Positions 7,951 to 13,436 of a DNA stretch of 13,505 bases are shown in pieces. Every line of letters begins with the position of its first letter. The first letter of the stretch is position 1. Source of the DNA: Galactobacter sp. (GTDB lineage Bacteria; Actinomycetota; Actinomycetes; Actinomycetales; Micrococcaceae); assembly GCF_022712295.1 (NCBI RefSeq), contig NZ_JALAGT010000139.1, forward strand, positions 1 through 13,505, read 5' to 3'. The notes beneath the pieces were generated by a model. That model was given only the letters and a program-made list of their open reading frames with translations. It was not told the origin of the DNA and searched no databases. A program made the position numbers and the translations under genes.

Positions 7951-8928
7951 TCAGTACTTGCGATCCGGGAGGGCCTTCTTGGCTGCCTCCGGGGAATCGA
8001 AGACCTCGGACTCGATGACGATCTGCTTGTCGACGTCCTCGCCGTCCACAGCCTTCTTCACTGCATCCACGGCCTGCTCGCCGAAGAGCGGGTTGTACTC
8101 ACCAACGAAGCTGAGCTCACCCTTCTCGAGTGATTCCAGAGCCGGCTTGGTGCCGTCGATGGTCGCGATCTTGACGTCCTTGCCCGGGGTCAGACCGGCT
8201 TCCTTGACTGCCTGTGCGGCGCCGAGGCCCATCTCGTCGTTCTGAGCGAAGACGAACTGGATGTCGTTCTTCTTGGACTTCAGCATGGTCTCGAAGACGG
8301 ACTTGGCCTTCTCGGTGGACCACTCTGCGGTCTGGGAGTCCACGAGCTTCATGTTCTTGGCGATGGTGGCCTTGAAGCCCTTGTTGCGGTCGTTGACCAC
8401 GGAGAGCCCGGGGGGGCCTTCCAGCACCGCGTAGTTGGCGCCGTCAGGGAACTGCTCGTTGAAGTACTTGGCCACGTTCTCGGAGATACCCACGTTGTCC
8501 GGGGCGATGTGAGAGGTGTACAAGCTGTCCTCGTCGGGCTCGATGCCGCGGTCCAGCAGGATCACCGGGATATCTGCATCCTTGGCTTCCTTCAGGGACT
8601 TCTCCCAGCCGGTGGCCTCGGTGGCGGACAGGACGATCGCGTCGACTTCCTCATCCACGAAGGAGGAGAAGGCGCTGATCTGGGAGTTCTGGTCGCCCTT
8701 GTTGGAGGGCGAGTACTTGAGGGTGATGTCTGCGTCCTTGAAGGCGGACTTCACATCGTTCTCGTTGGCGTCGCGCCAGCCGCCCTCGGGGCCGACCGCG
8801 ACGAAGCCGACGGTCAGGTCGCCGTCAGAGCCACTGTTTCCGCCACCGCCGCATGCTGCAAGGCCGAGGGCAAGTGCACCGGTAGCGGCCACTGCCGCGA
8901 TACCGCGCAAGGATTTGAACTTCGCCAT
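7951..8928 (-). CDS. Sugar-binding lipoprotein of ABC importer, YtfQ-like
   Basis: Extracellular solute-binding lipoprotein of the periplasmic-binding-protein type 1 fold, 325 aa. The signal peptide has a basic start (MAKFKSLRG), a hydrophobic Ala-rich core and lipobox LAAC, with Cys26 as the lipidated residue, followed by a Gly/Ser linker. The mature start LTVGFVAVGPEGGWR, then ATGWE and PVILLDRGIE, match what I know of E. coli YtfQ, the galactofuranose-binding protein. Near the C-terminal half, FAQNDEMGLGA and TIDGTKPAL are typical of the family. The ATG at 8928 is chosen because AGGAGG lies 7 nt upstream and the signal peptide starts there; an in-frame extension to 8964 lacks these. With araBDA downstream, the ligand is most likely L-arabinose, possibly in furanose form. 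Confidence 0.95.
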   Translation of the reverse strand: MAKFKSLRGIAAVAATGALALGLAACGGGGNSGSDGDLTVGFVAVGPEGGWRDANENDVKSAFKDADITLKYSPSNKGDQNSQISAFSSFVDEEVDAIVLSATEATGWEKSLKEAKDADIPVILLDRGIEPDEDSLYTSHIAPDNVGISENVAKYFNEQFPDGANYAVLEGPPGLSVVNDRNKGFKATIAKNMKLVDSQTAEWSTEKAKSVFETMLKSKKNDIQFVFAQNDEMGLGAAQAVKEAGLTPGKDVKIATIDGTKPALESLEKGELSFVGEYNPLFGEQAVDAVKKAVDGEDVDKQIVIESEVFDSPEAAKKALPDRKY

Positions 8929-8950
8929 TGGGGTTCCTCCTGGTGTGAAT

Positions 8951-8987
8951 GTGCGTCGTCGCACTCGCCGTGAGTGATGCGTCTCAC
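8951..8987 (-). promoter_or_regulatory. Two small hairpins in the binding-protein leader
   Basis: Between the predicted transcription start and the ribosome binding site two perfect 5-bp stems are seen: GTGAG/CTCAC (8970-8974 with 8983-8987) and GTGCG/CGCAC (8951-8955 with 8960-8964, loop of four). The palindrome CCGGCCGG adjoins at 8987-8994, about at the predicted start point. They may stabilise the 5' end of the mRNA. No known riboswitch architecture is recognised. Confidence 0.35.
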
Positions 8988-8999
8988 CGGCCGGAATAG

Positions 9000-9030
9000 A
9001 TGTTACCGGTCACAGCGCAGGGCGTGTCAA
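9000..9030 (-). promoter_or_regulatory. Promoter of the ara transport and catabolism operon
   Basis: On the minus strand a perfect -35 box TTGACA (9025-9030) is followed after 19 nt by TAACAT (9000-9005), a fair -10 box. The spacing is 2 nt longer than ideal. Transcription would start near 8993, giving a leader of about 65 nt before the binding-protein ATG. The promoter is separate from that of the lacI gene upstream. Confidence 0.6.
9001..9014. promoter_or_regulatory. Probable LacI-family operator inside the ara promoter
   Basis: TGTTACCGGTCACA is a 14-bp palindrome with 12 of 14 positions symmetric and a central CG, as LacI-family operators usually have. It fills the space between the -35 and -10 boxes and touches the -10, so a bound repressor would block RNA polymerase. 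The adjacent LacI-family gene is the natural candidate binder. This is an inference from position and symmetry. Confidence 0.6.
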
Positions 9031-9037
9031 GCCGGTT

Positions 9038-9053
9038 CCGAAAAAAGTTTCGG
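9038..9053. promoter_or_regulatory. CCGAAA/TTTCGG inverted repeat upstream of the -35 box
   Basis: CCGAAA (9038-9043) and TTTCGG (9048-9053) form a perfect 6-bp inverted repeat with a 4-base spacer, nested in a wider AGCCG/CGGCT pair (9030-9034 and 9051-9055). Its centre lies about 50 bp upstream of the predicted start point, a common place for an activator or a second repressor site. CGAAA-TTTCG type sites are known for sugar regulators of actinobacteria; whether this is one is not certain. Confidence 0.4.
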
Positions 9054-9098
9054 CTCACAGAGTTTGGATTCACGGCCACCGACTACGCCTGCGTCCAC

Positions 9099-9115
9099 CG
9101 ACCCGGGCCGGGTCG
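9099..9115 (-). terminator. Possible terminator after the lacI-type gene
   Basis: CGACCCGG and CCGGGTCG form an 8-bp perfect inverted repeat around one central base (in practice a 6-bp stem with a 5-base loop), about 31 nt after the regulator's stop codon. No U tract follows on the minus strand, so this would be a GC-only terminator of the kind frequent in actinobacteria. It separates the regulator from the ara promoter. Confidence 0.45.
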
Positions 9116-9146
9116 CAAAACTTCGGATCGCGTCGGCGAAGCGGAG

Positions 9147-10181
9147 CTACGACCGCGGGCGGCCGGTCGAGGAGCGCACCACCAACCGAGGGCGCACCCG
9201 TACCCCGGGGACCTCCCTGCCGGGGTGTTCCACCTGGTCAAGCAGCGATCCCACGGCGGAGGAACCCAACGCGGCGAAGTCCTGCCGGATGGTGGTCAGC
9301 GGAGGCAGGTAGTGGGCCGACTCCGGCAGGTCGTCGAAGCCCACAACGGACATGTCCTGCGGCACTCGGACGCCCGCGTCGTGCAAACCGTGGATCAGGC
9401 CCAACGCCATCTGGTCATTCGCCGCGAACACGGCCGTGCAGTCTTTCTGGGCCAGGACTCGAGCCACGGCGGCGTACCCGGAATCCGGGGTCCAGTCCCC
9501 CGCCACCGGCTCCACCACCGGGGCGCCGTTGGCCACCAGGGTGTCCCGCCAGCCACGCTCACGGGCGCGGGCGTCTGCCCAGTCCAGCGGGCCGGCAATG
9601 TGCATGATGACGCGATGCCCAGCGTCCAGCAGGTGGGAAACCGCCTGCCGCGCACCGTCGAACTGATCCACCGAGACCGTGGAGGCCGCCTCGGGTCGCT
9701 CCGCGTTGACCACCACGTACGGGAGCTGGAGTTTGCGCTCCAGAAGCCTGCGCACGGTCACGACTCTTGGCGCGATGACGATCAGGCCATCCACTCCGTG
9801 GTCCATGAGGTGTTCCGCGGCCTCCGACACCGTCAACCCATCCCCCACGGACAACGTGGACACGGTGTAGTCCCTGCTGAAGGCCGCGGACTCGATGGAG
9901 CGCAGGGTCGAGGCCGGCCCGGCCTGCCCCACCCCTTCCACGACGACGCCGATGCGCTGGTGACGGCTGGTGGCCAAGGCTCGGGCCACGCGACTGGGCC
10001 GGTAGTTGTTCTCCTCCACGACCTTCATGACCTTGGCCCGCGTTGCCGCCGAGGTGTTGGGGTGATCGTTGAGTACGCGAGAGACGGTCTGATGGGAGAC
10101 ACCGGCCAGCTTGGCGATGTCGCGCAGCCCCAAGGACTTCCGTGCGTTCCCCGCTGGACTTCCCTGGTCGGAAACCGGCAC
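9147..10181 (-). CDS. LacI-family transcriptional regulator, probable arabinose repressor
   Basis: A 344-aa DNA-binding regulator. The N-terminal helix-turn-helix is GLRDIAKLAGVSHQTVSRVL (residues 18-37), followed by the hinge region NYRPSRVARALA (59-70) with the Leu that normally inserts into a central CG step. The rest is a periplasmic-binding-protein-like sensor domain with ANDQMALG (254-261) and SVVGFDDLPES (278-288). A GTG start at 10181 is preferred because AAGGAG lies 6 nt upstream; the in-frame ATG at 10229 has no ribosome binding site at a proper distance. Being just upstream of the transporter and araBDA genes in the same direction, it most likely represses them until a sugar or sugar phosphate binds. 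It is not of the AraC type of E. coli or the GntR-type AraR of Bacillus. Confidence 0.92.
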   Translation of the reverse strand: MPVSDQGSPAGNARKSLGLRDIAKLAGVSHQTVSRVLNDHPNTSAATRAKVMKVVEENNYRPSRVARALATSRHQRIGVVVEGVGQAGPASTLRSIESAAFSRDYTVSTLSVGDGLTVSEAAEHLMDHGVDGLIVIAPRVVTVRRLLERKLQLPYVVVNAERPEAASTVSVDQFDGARQAVSHLLDAGHRVIMHIAGPLDWADARARERGWRDTLVANGAPVVEPVAGDWTPDSGYAAVARVLAQKDCTAVFAANDQMALGLIHGLHDAGVRVPQDMSVVGFDDLPESAHYLPPLTTIRQDFAALGSSAVGSLLDQVEHPGREVPGVRVRPRLVVRSSTGRPRS

Positions 10182-10499
10182 CGTCGTCTCCTTCTCGTTG
10201 TTTGTTCTGTGAGCCGGTACCGACGACATCGGCCAGGCCCAACGTTTAGCCCTTCACGAACTCCAGCAGCCTCGTGGCACTACCCGCGATGGTCCGATGC
10301 CACACCGTGCATTCGCTATTGCCCATCGTAAGCGGTGGGGTAGAGCACGTCAGGATGCCACAGGTTCCACTTAATGACCCACGACCAGAATGTCTCGATC
10401 AGGGCGGGTGGCTTACCGGCGCCCGGTCCAGATCCCCCTCGTTGCACGAGCAAGTCCATCTCTTGTCAAACTATATCTTCGACTGTTGATATTGGTGTC
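10182..10499. promoter_or_regulatory. Divergent intergenic region between lacI-type gene and orphan gene
   Basis: This 318-bp stretch holds no convincing gene. On the minus strand CTGACG (10348-10353), 17 nt, TACGAT (10325-10330) is a possible promoter for the regulator, with a leader of about 137 nt. Within that leader GCCCAACGTTTAGC (10237-10250, 10 of 14 symmetric, central AACGTT) and CGGTACCG (10215-10222) are operator-like palindromes that could serve autoregulation. On the plus strand the 3' part is AT-rich and holds the promoter of the orphan gene. Confidence 0.4.
10463..10493 (+). promoter_or_regulatory. Promoter of the orphan membrane-protein gene, probably leaderless
   Basis: TTGTCA (10463-10468) and GATATT (10488-10493) are -35 and -10 candidates 19 nt apart; TTGATA at 10486 gives 17 nt. 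The -10 ends 6 nt before the A of the ATG at 10500, so transcription would begin at the start codon itself. No Shine-Dalgarno sequence is present before that ATG, which agrees with a leaderless mRNA. Confidence 0.45.
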
Positions 10500-10997
10500 A
10501 TGGAACTCTGGAGCACCCTCATACCTAACTGGATCATGGCGTTGGCCGCAGTAGCCGGTGCTTTTACCCTTGTGGTGGGTTTCAAGGATCTCAAGGACCG
10601 CGAACGCGAGCGAGCCAGGGCGGAACGCAAGGAAGTGTCCGATTTGGGCGACCGTGTTCATGTCGACTGGGTCATTGTCCGAGGCCAGTGGGGACTCCTA
10701 GTTCAGAACCGCCTGCCCAGCGTTATCGAGAGTCTCCTGGTCCAGTGCAATGGCAATGAAGCCCAGCTCTCCAGGGCCGACGTAGCTTCCGGCGAGTATT
10801 TCTTCGCCTCCAAACGCCAGCCTTCCGGCCAGGCCCGCGGTTGGGAACACCCGATCCCCGTGGACCCGGCTCAATGCGAGCGGGTCTCGGCAGGGAAGAA
10901 CCGCAAGTTCGCCGTGCTCGGAGTCGAATTCACGTACAAGGCCGACCGATACAAGAAAGATGATCACGGCAACGTCGTCATCATCGCCGCTCCGTGA
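10500..10997 (+). CDS. Orphan single-pass membrane protein of unknown function
   Basis: I do not recognise a family. The 165-aa product has one hydrophobic helix (about residues 10-28), then a strongly charged segment KDLKDRERERARAERKEV (29-46), then a soluble part of about 115 residues that looks beta-rich (WVIVRGQWGLLVQN, FAVLGVEFTYKA, NVVIIAAP) with two cysteines at 83 and 126. The basic segment after the helix suggests the soluble part is cytoplasmic. The frame is open back to 10374, but the ATG at 10500 is preferred since the membrane helix and a -10 box fit it. Codon use differs from neighbours: ATA, CTT, GTA, TTT and AGG appear early, hinting at acquisition. A tRNA gene follows 51 nt downstream. 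Confidence 0.7.
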   Translation: MELWSTLIPNWIMALAAVAGAFTLVVGFKDLKDRERERARAERKEVSDLGDRVHVDWVIVRGQWGLLVQNRLPSVIESLLVQCNGNEAQLSRADVASGEYFFASKRQPSGQARGWEHPIPVDPAQCERVSAGKNRKFAVLGVEFTYKADRYKKDDHGNVVIIAAP

Positions 10998-11033
10998 CGG
11001 AACCGCTGGGACCGATCAACGGTCTGGTGCCGA

Positions 11034-11039
11034 TAGAAT
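11034..11039 (+). promoter_or_regulatory. Possible -10 box of the tRNA gene
   Basis: TAGAAT lies 9 nt before the mature 5' end of the tRNA, a position fitting a transcription start just upstream of it. A matching -35 box is not clear, so the tRNA could also be read from the upstream gene. Confidence 0.45.
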
Positions 11040-11048
11040 GGTCAGGCT

Positions 11049-11122
11049 GGGGCGGTAGCTCAGTCGGTCAGAGCAGAGGACTCATAATCCTTGGGTCGTG
11101 GGTTCAAGCCCCACCCGCCCTA
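11049..11122 (+). tRNA. tRNA with CAU anticodon, probably elongator tRNA-Met
   Basis: A full cloverleaf folds. The acceptor stem pairs GGGGCGG with CCGCCCT (pair 1-72 is G-U), then T8-A9, and the D arm reads AGCTCAGTCGGTCAGAGCA. The anticodon stem pairs GAGGA with TCCTT around loop CTCATAA, with anticodon CAT; the T arm is GTGGG-TTCAAGC-CCCAC. Position 73 is A. CCA is not encoded (CAC follows). The G1-U72 pair fits Gram-positive elongator tRNA-Met and the initiator is excluded, since it would lack the 1-72 pair and have GGG/CCC in the anticodon stem. tRNA-Ile2 with a modified C34 has the same anticodon and is the alternative. Confidence 0.96.
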
Positions 11123-11127
11123 CACGA

Positions 11128-11158
11128 AGCCCCCGGGATCACACGGATCTCGGGGGCT
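11128..11158 (+). terminator. Strong intrinsic terminator after the tRNA
   Basis: AGCCCCCGGGATC (11128-11140) pairs with GATCTCGGGGGCT (11146-11158) in a 13-bp stem with one G-U pair and a 5-base loop, followed by ATTCTT. It ends the tRNA transcript 5 nt after its 3' end. The stem may also stop the minus-strand zinc-ribbon gene that approaches from the right. Confidence 0.9.
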
Positions 11159-11216
11159 ATTCTTGCCCGCGATCGGCTCCAACCCGGCAGGCGCTACATC
11201 AACCCATTAGAGACGC

Positions 11217-11534
11217 CTAGCCGAAGATGTCACCTAGAAACTCGAACGGGCTTTCCTTTTTCTTGCGCCGGTAGCCCCTGGAATCACCGCGCCGATCGCC
11301 GTCGTATCGGTCACGGCTACGACGGTCATCGTCATCATCACCACGGCGGCGCCCGCGTGGATCCCACGACTGCACGGCATCGCCTTGGCGGCCGCCCTCG
11401 GCCCGGGCTCGGTCCAGCAACTTGTCGAGTTCACCTCGATCGAGCCAGATCCCCCGACACTCGGGGCAGTAGTCGACCTCGATCCCTTGGCGCTCGCTCA
11501 TCAACAGGGTGGTGCCATCTACGGGACAGTTCAT
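11217..11534 (-). CDS. Zinc-ribbon protein, zf-TFIIB family
   Basis: A 105-aa protein of the small bacterial TFIIB-like zinc-ribbon family. The domain is residues 1-42: CPVDGTTL (C3, with Asp6 where a second Cys would stand), then DYCPECRGIWLDRGELDKLL (C23 and C26), the hallmark of the family. A low-complexity linker of Arg, Asp and Gly follows (about 50-90, with five Asp in a row), then the short C-terminal motif KKKESPFEFLGDIFG, as known in related proteins. The function of the family is not established; nucleic-acid or protein binding is assumed. The ATG at 11534 starts the domain directly, although no clear ribosome binding site is seen; the longer frame to 11717 adds only unrelated residues. 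Confidence 0.85.
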   Translation of the reverse strand: MNCPVDGTTLLMSERQGIEVDYCPECRGIWLDRGELDKLLDRARAEGGRQGDAVQSWDPRGRRRGDDDDDRRSRDRYDGDRRGDSRGYRRKKKESPFEFLGDIFG

Positions 11535-11707
11535 GCCACGCAACGCTATGTACTCAAGTGAGGAACAGCCTGTGTGCGCACTGGGTGTAGCATACGACCA
11601 CGACGACGCCTGCAGATTATTCCTCGGTCTCGGATCCACGACCCCCGAACCCCTGACTCGGGTCCGAAAGCAGGGTGCAGTTCCGAGAGCGCGAGGAGGA
11701 TGGAGGC

Positions 11708-12490
11708 ATGTCCACACCGCCCCCAGATCACCCCGTCCCGGGCCGCGTCGCCGAGCTCGCTGAAGGTCGGAACCTCGTCCCCGTGTGGGTCAACGCCCTG
11801 GGCGGTGTCACCTTCCGCGCGGGCGGCCCAACGGTCACAAGTTCCGCTGCCCCGGAACTGCACATCAAGTACGGCCCGCTCAATCCCGAGAGCAGCATGG
11901 CGGATGAGGTGGCCCGGATGACCTGGCTCCTCCCCCGCCTGCAGGGCACCGGCTTGACCGTCCCCCGAGTCGTGGACCACGGTAGCGACGCGACCCACGA
12001 GTGGCTCGTGACCGAGACTCTCCCCTATGCCTCCGTGGTCTCCGAGAACTGGCTTGGCCGCCCCGAGATCGCGATCCAGGCCGGAGCCAGGGCGCTGCGC
12101 GCACTGCACGACGCCGTTGACCCGGCCACGTGCCCCTTCGACTGGTCCGTAGAGGCTCGGGTCGCGGCGGCCAGGGCCGCCGGCGCCGAGGTGCCGGACC
12201 ATCTTCGCCGGTCACCTGCCGTCGGGCCTGTGGTCGATGCGCCAATGGTGGTGGCCCACGGCGACGCCTGCCTGCCCAACACACTCCTCGATGACCGAGG
12301 CGAGCCTCGGGCCCTCGTGGATCTGGCTTTGCTCGGGGTGGCCGACGTCTGGGCCGACCTCGCTGCAGCGCTGTGGTCGGTGGATTTCAACTTCGGCTCC
12401 GGCTGGCGCGAACCGTACTTGGAGGCCTACGGCATCGAGTTGGACCAACAAGCTCTGGACTTCCACCTGGAGTTGCGGAACTACGCGTGA
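11708..12490 (+). CDS. Phosphotransferase of the APH(3') aminoglycoside kinase family
   Basis: A 260-aa protein-kinase-like phosphotransferase. The catalytic loop is VVAHGDACLPN (181-191) with Asp186 as catalytic base and Asn191. The metal-binding Asp205 lies in ALVDLALLGVADVWADLA (202-219), a motif pattern specific to APH(3') enzymes. Lys54 in HIKYG and Glu67 in ADEVAR probably anchor ATP. The length matches APH(3') (about 264 aa). The ATG at 11708 has AGGAGG 8 nt upstream. Such enzymes phosphorylate the 3' hydroxyl of kanamycin-type drugs, but this one ends in NYA instead of the usual aromatic C-terminus that helps bind the drug, so resistance is not certain. It is convergent with the LysR gene, with only 4 nt between them. 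Confidence 0.85.
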   Translation: MSTPPPDHPVPGRVAELAEGRNLVPVWVNALGGVTFRAGGPTVTSSAAPELHIKYGPLNPESSMADEVARMTWLLPRLQGTGLTVPRVVDHGSDATHEWLVTETLPYASVVSENWLGRPEIAIQAGARALRALHDAVDPATCPFDWSVEARVAAARAAGAEVPDHLRRSPAVGPVVDAPMVVAHGDACLPNTLLDDRGEPRALVDLALLGVADVWADLAAALWSVDFNFGSGWREPYLEAYGIELDQQALDFHLELRNYA

Positions 12491-12494
12491 GACG

Positions 12495-13367
12495 TCATTT
12501 GTCGGAGTACAGCTCCGTGGCCATGGTGATCATCTTCTCCAGTCCGGGCGGGGGCGCTGCCTTGGCCCAGACGAGCTTCACCCCGATGCGCGGTGCGTCC
12601 TTCAGCGGCCGATACACCACGCCCGGCCTGCGGTGATGGTGCGCCGTGGCCTCCGTAGTGACCCCCACCGCCTCCTGTGACTGAATGGTATCCAGCCACT
12701 CCTCCACGTCCCCGGTCTGCACCAGCATCTGCGGCGCCCGGTCGTGTCCGGCCCACAGCGATTCGTCCGTGGTTCCGGTGCGCCGGTCGGTGGCCACCGT
12801 CCGGGTGGCCACCTCATCCAGGGTGAGACTGCGTCGGCGCGCCCAGTGCGGGTCGTCAGCGGCGAAGGCGGCCACACGCCGCTCCAGCCCGACCACAGCG
12901 GACTCAAAGCGGTCGTCGTGCAGCGGCGTGCGCATGACGGCGACGTCGCACAGTCCCTCGGCCAGTCCCGAGGTTGCGGTCGGCTGACGGGTCAGCCGTA
13001 ACGAAATACCGTCAGGTGCGTCCACCTCTGCCTTCCACCGGCGCTGCAACGGGGCGGTGTGTTTGCCCAGACACGCCCACGCGTACCCGAGCCGCAGGAC
13101 GCGGTCGCGATTGCGCACACTCTCGTCGAACCTCTTGGCTTCCGCCAGCAGGCGTTTCGCCGTCTCGAGAACCTGGCCGCCGGTCGGTGTGGGCTCGCAA
13201 CCGCGTGCGCTACGCCTCAACAGTTGCTCTCCGACGCTACGTTCCAACGCCGCGATGGTCCGTGACACCGAGGCCTGCGAAACATGCAGCACCTCGGCTG
13301 CGTCGGTGAAGGATCCATAGTCTGCAGCGGTCACCAGATAGCGCAGTTCGCGGAGATTCCAGTCCAT
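12495..13367 (-). CDS. LysR-family transcriptional regulator
   Basis: A 290-aa regulator. The N-terminal winged helix-turn-helix (residues 3-62) reads LRELRYLVTAADYGSFTDAA, then VSQASVSRTIAALERSVGEQLLRR, as is typical of the family. A linker helix (about 65-86) and a two-lobe effector domain (about 90-290) follow; the effector is unknown. The ATG at 13367 fits the normal LysR N-terminus. No Shine-Dalgarno is visible; TACGGT ends 6 nt before the ATG on the minus strand, so the mRNA may be leaderless. It is divergent from the partial gene starting at 13437, its likely target, with inverted repeats between them. Confidence 0.93.
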   Translation of the reverse strand: MDWNLRELRYLVTAADYGSFTDAAEVLHVSQASVSRTIAALERSVGEQLLRRSARGCEPTPTGGQVLETAKRLLAEAKRFDESVRNRDRVLRLGYAWACLGKHTAPLQRRWKAEVDAPDGISLRLTRQPTATSGLAEGLCDVAVMRTPLHDDRFESAVVGLERRVAAFAADDPHWARRRSLTLDEVATRTVATDRRTGTTDESLWAGHDRAPQMLVQTGDVEEWLDTIQSQEAVGVTTEATAHHHRRPGVVYRPLKDAPRIGVKLVWAKAAPPPGLEKMITMATELYSDK

Positions 13368-13380
13368 ACGTTAACCGTAT
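13366..13380. promoter_or_regulatory. T-N11-A type LysR binding site overlapping the lysR start
   Basis: ATACG and CGTAT flank TTAAC in a perfect inverted repeat; the inner part TACG-N5-CGTA obeys the T-N11-A rule of LysR sites. It covers the first two bases of the lysR start codon and the predicted -10, fitting autorepression. A second inverted repeat, GACCA-N10-TGGTC, lies at 13386-13405, its centre about 22 bp away (two helix turns), as expected for the activation half of a LysR site. Confidence 0.55.
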
Positions 13381-13424
13381 ACCATGACCAAAAGTTGCAC
13401 TGGTCGTAAGTTATTGGCGCTCCC

Positions 13425-13430
13425 TACGAT
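13425..13430 (+). promoter_or_regulatory. -10 box of the divergent right-end gene
   Basis: TACGAT ends 6 nt before the ATG at 13437, so transcription would start at the start codon (leaderless). A standard -35 at 17 nt is not clear, which fits a promoter that needs an activator such as the adjacent LysR protein. Confidence 0.45.
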
Positions 13431-13436
13431 CGCTAC

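Noticed and set aside
8929..8964. Upstream extension of the binding-protein gene
   Set aside because: It would put 12 residues in front of a normal lipoprotein signal peptide and would place AGGAGG inside the gene.
9001..9014. CRP/GlxR-type site (TGTGA-N6-TCACA) at the ara promoter
   Set aside because: The TGTGA-like arms are separated by only 4 bases here, not 6, so the LacI-type reading with central CG fits better.
10182..10229. ATG at 10229 as start of the LacI-type regulator
   Set aside because: No ribosome binding site precedes it, whereas the GTG at 10181 has AAGGAG at 6 nt; the extra 16 residues are not conserved in type.
10401..11122. tRNA 3' end and its copy as attL/attR of an integrated element
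   Set aside because: The copies are inverted rather than direct, only 11 bases match exactly, and no integrase gene lies between or beside them.
13395..13430. TTGCAC (13395) as -35 of the right-end gene
   Set aside because: It is 24 nt from the TACGAT box, too far for a normal promoter.
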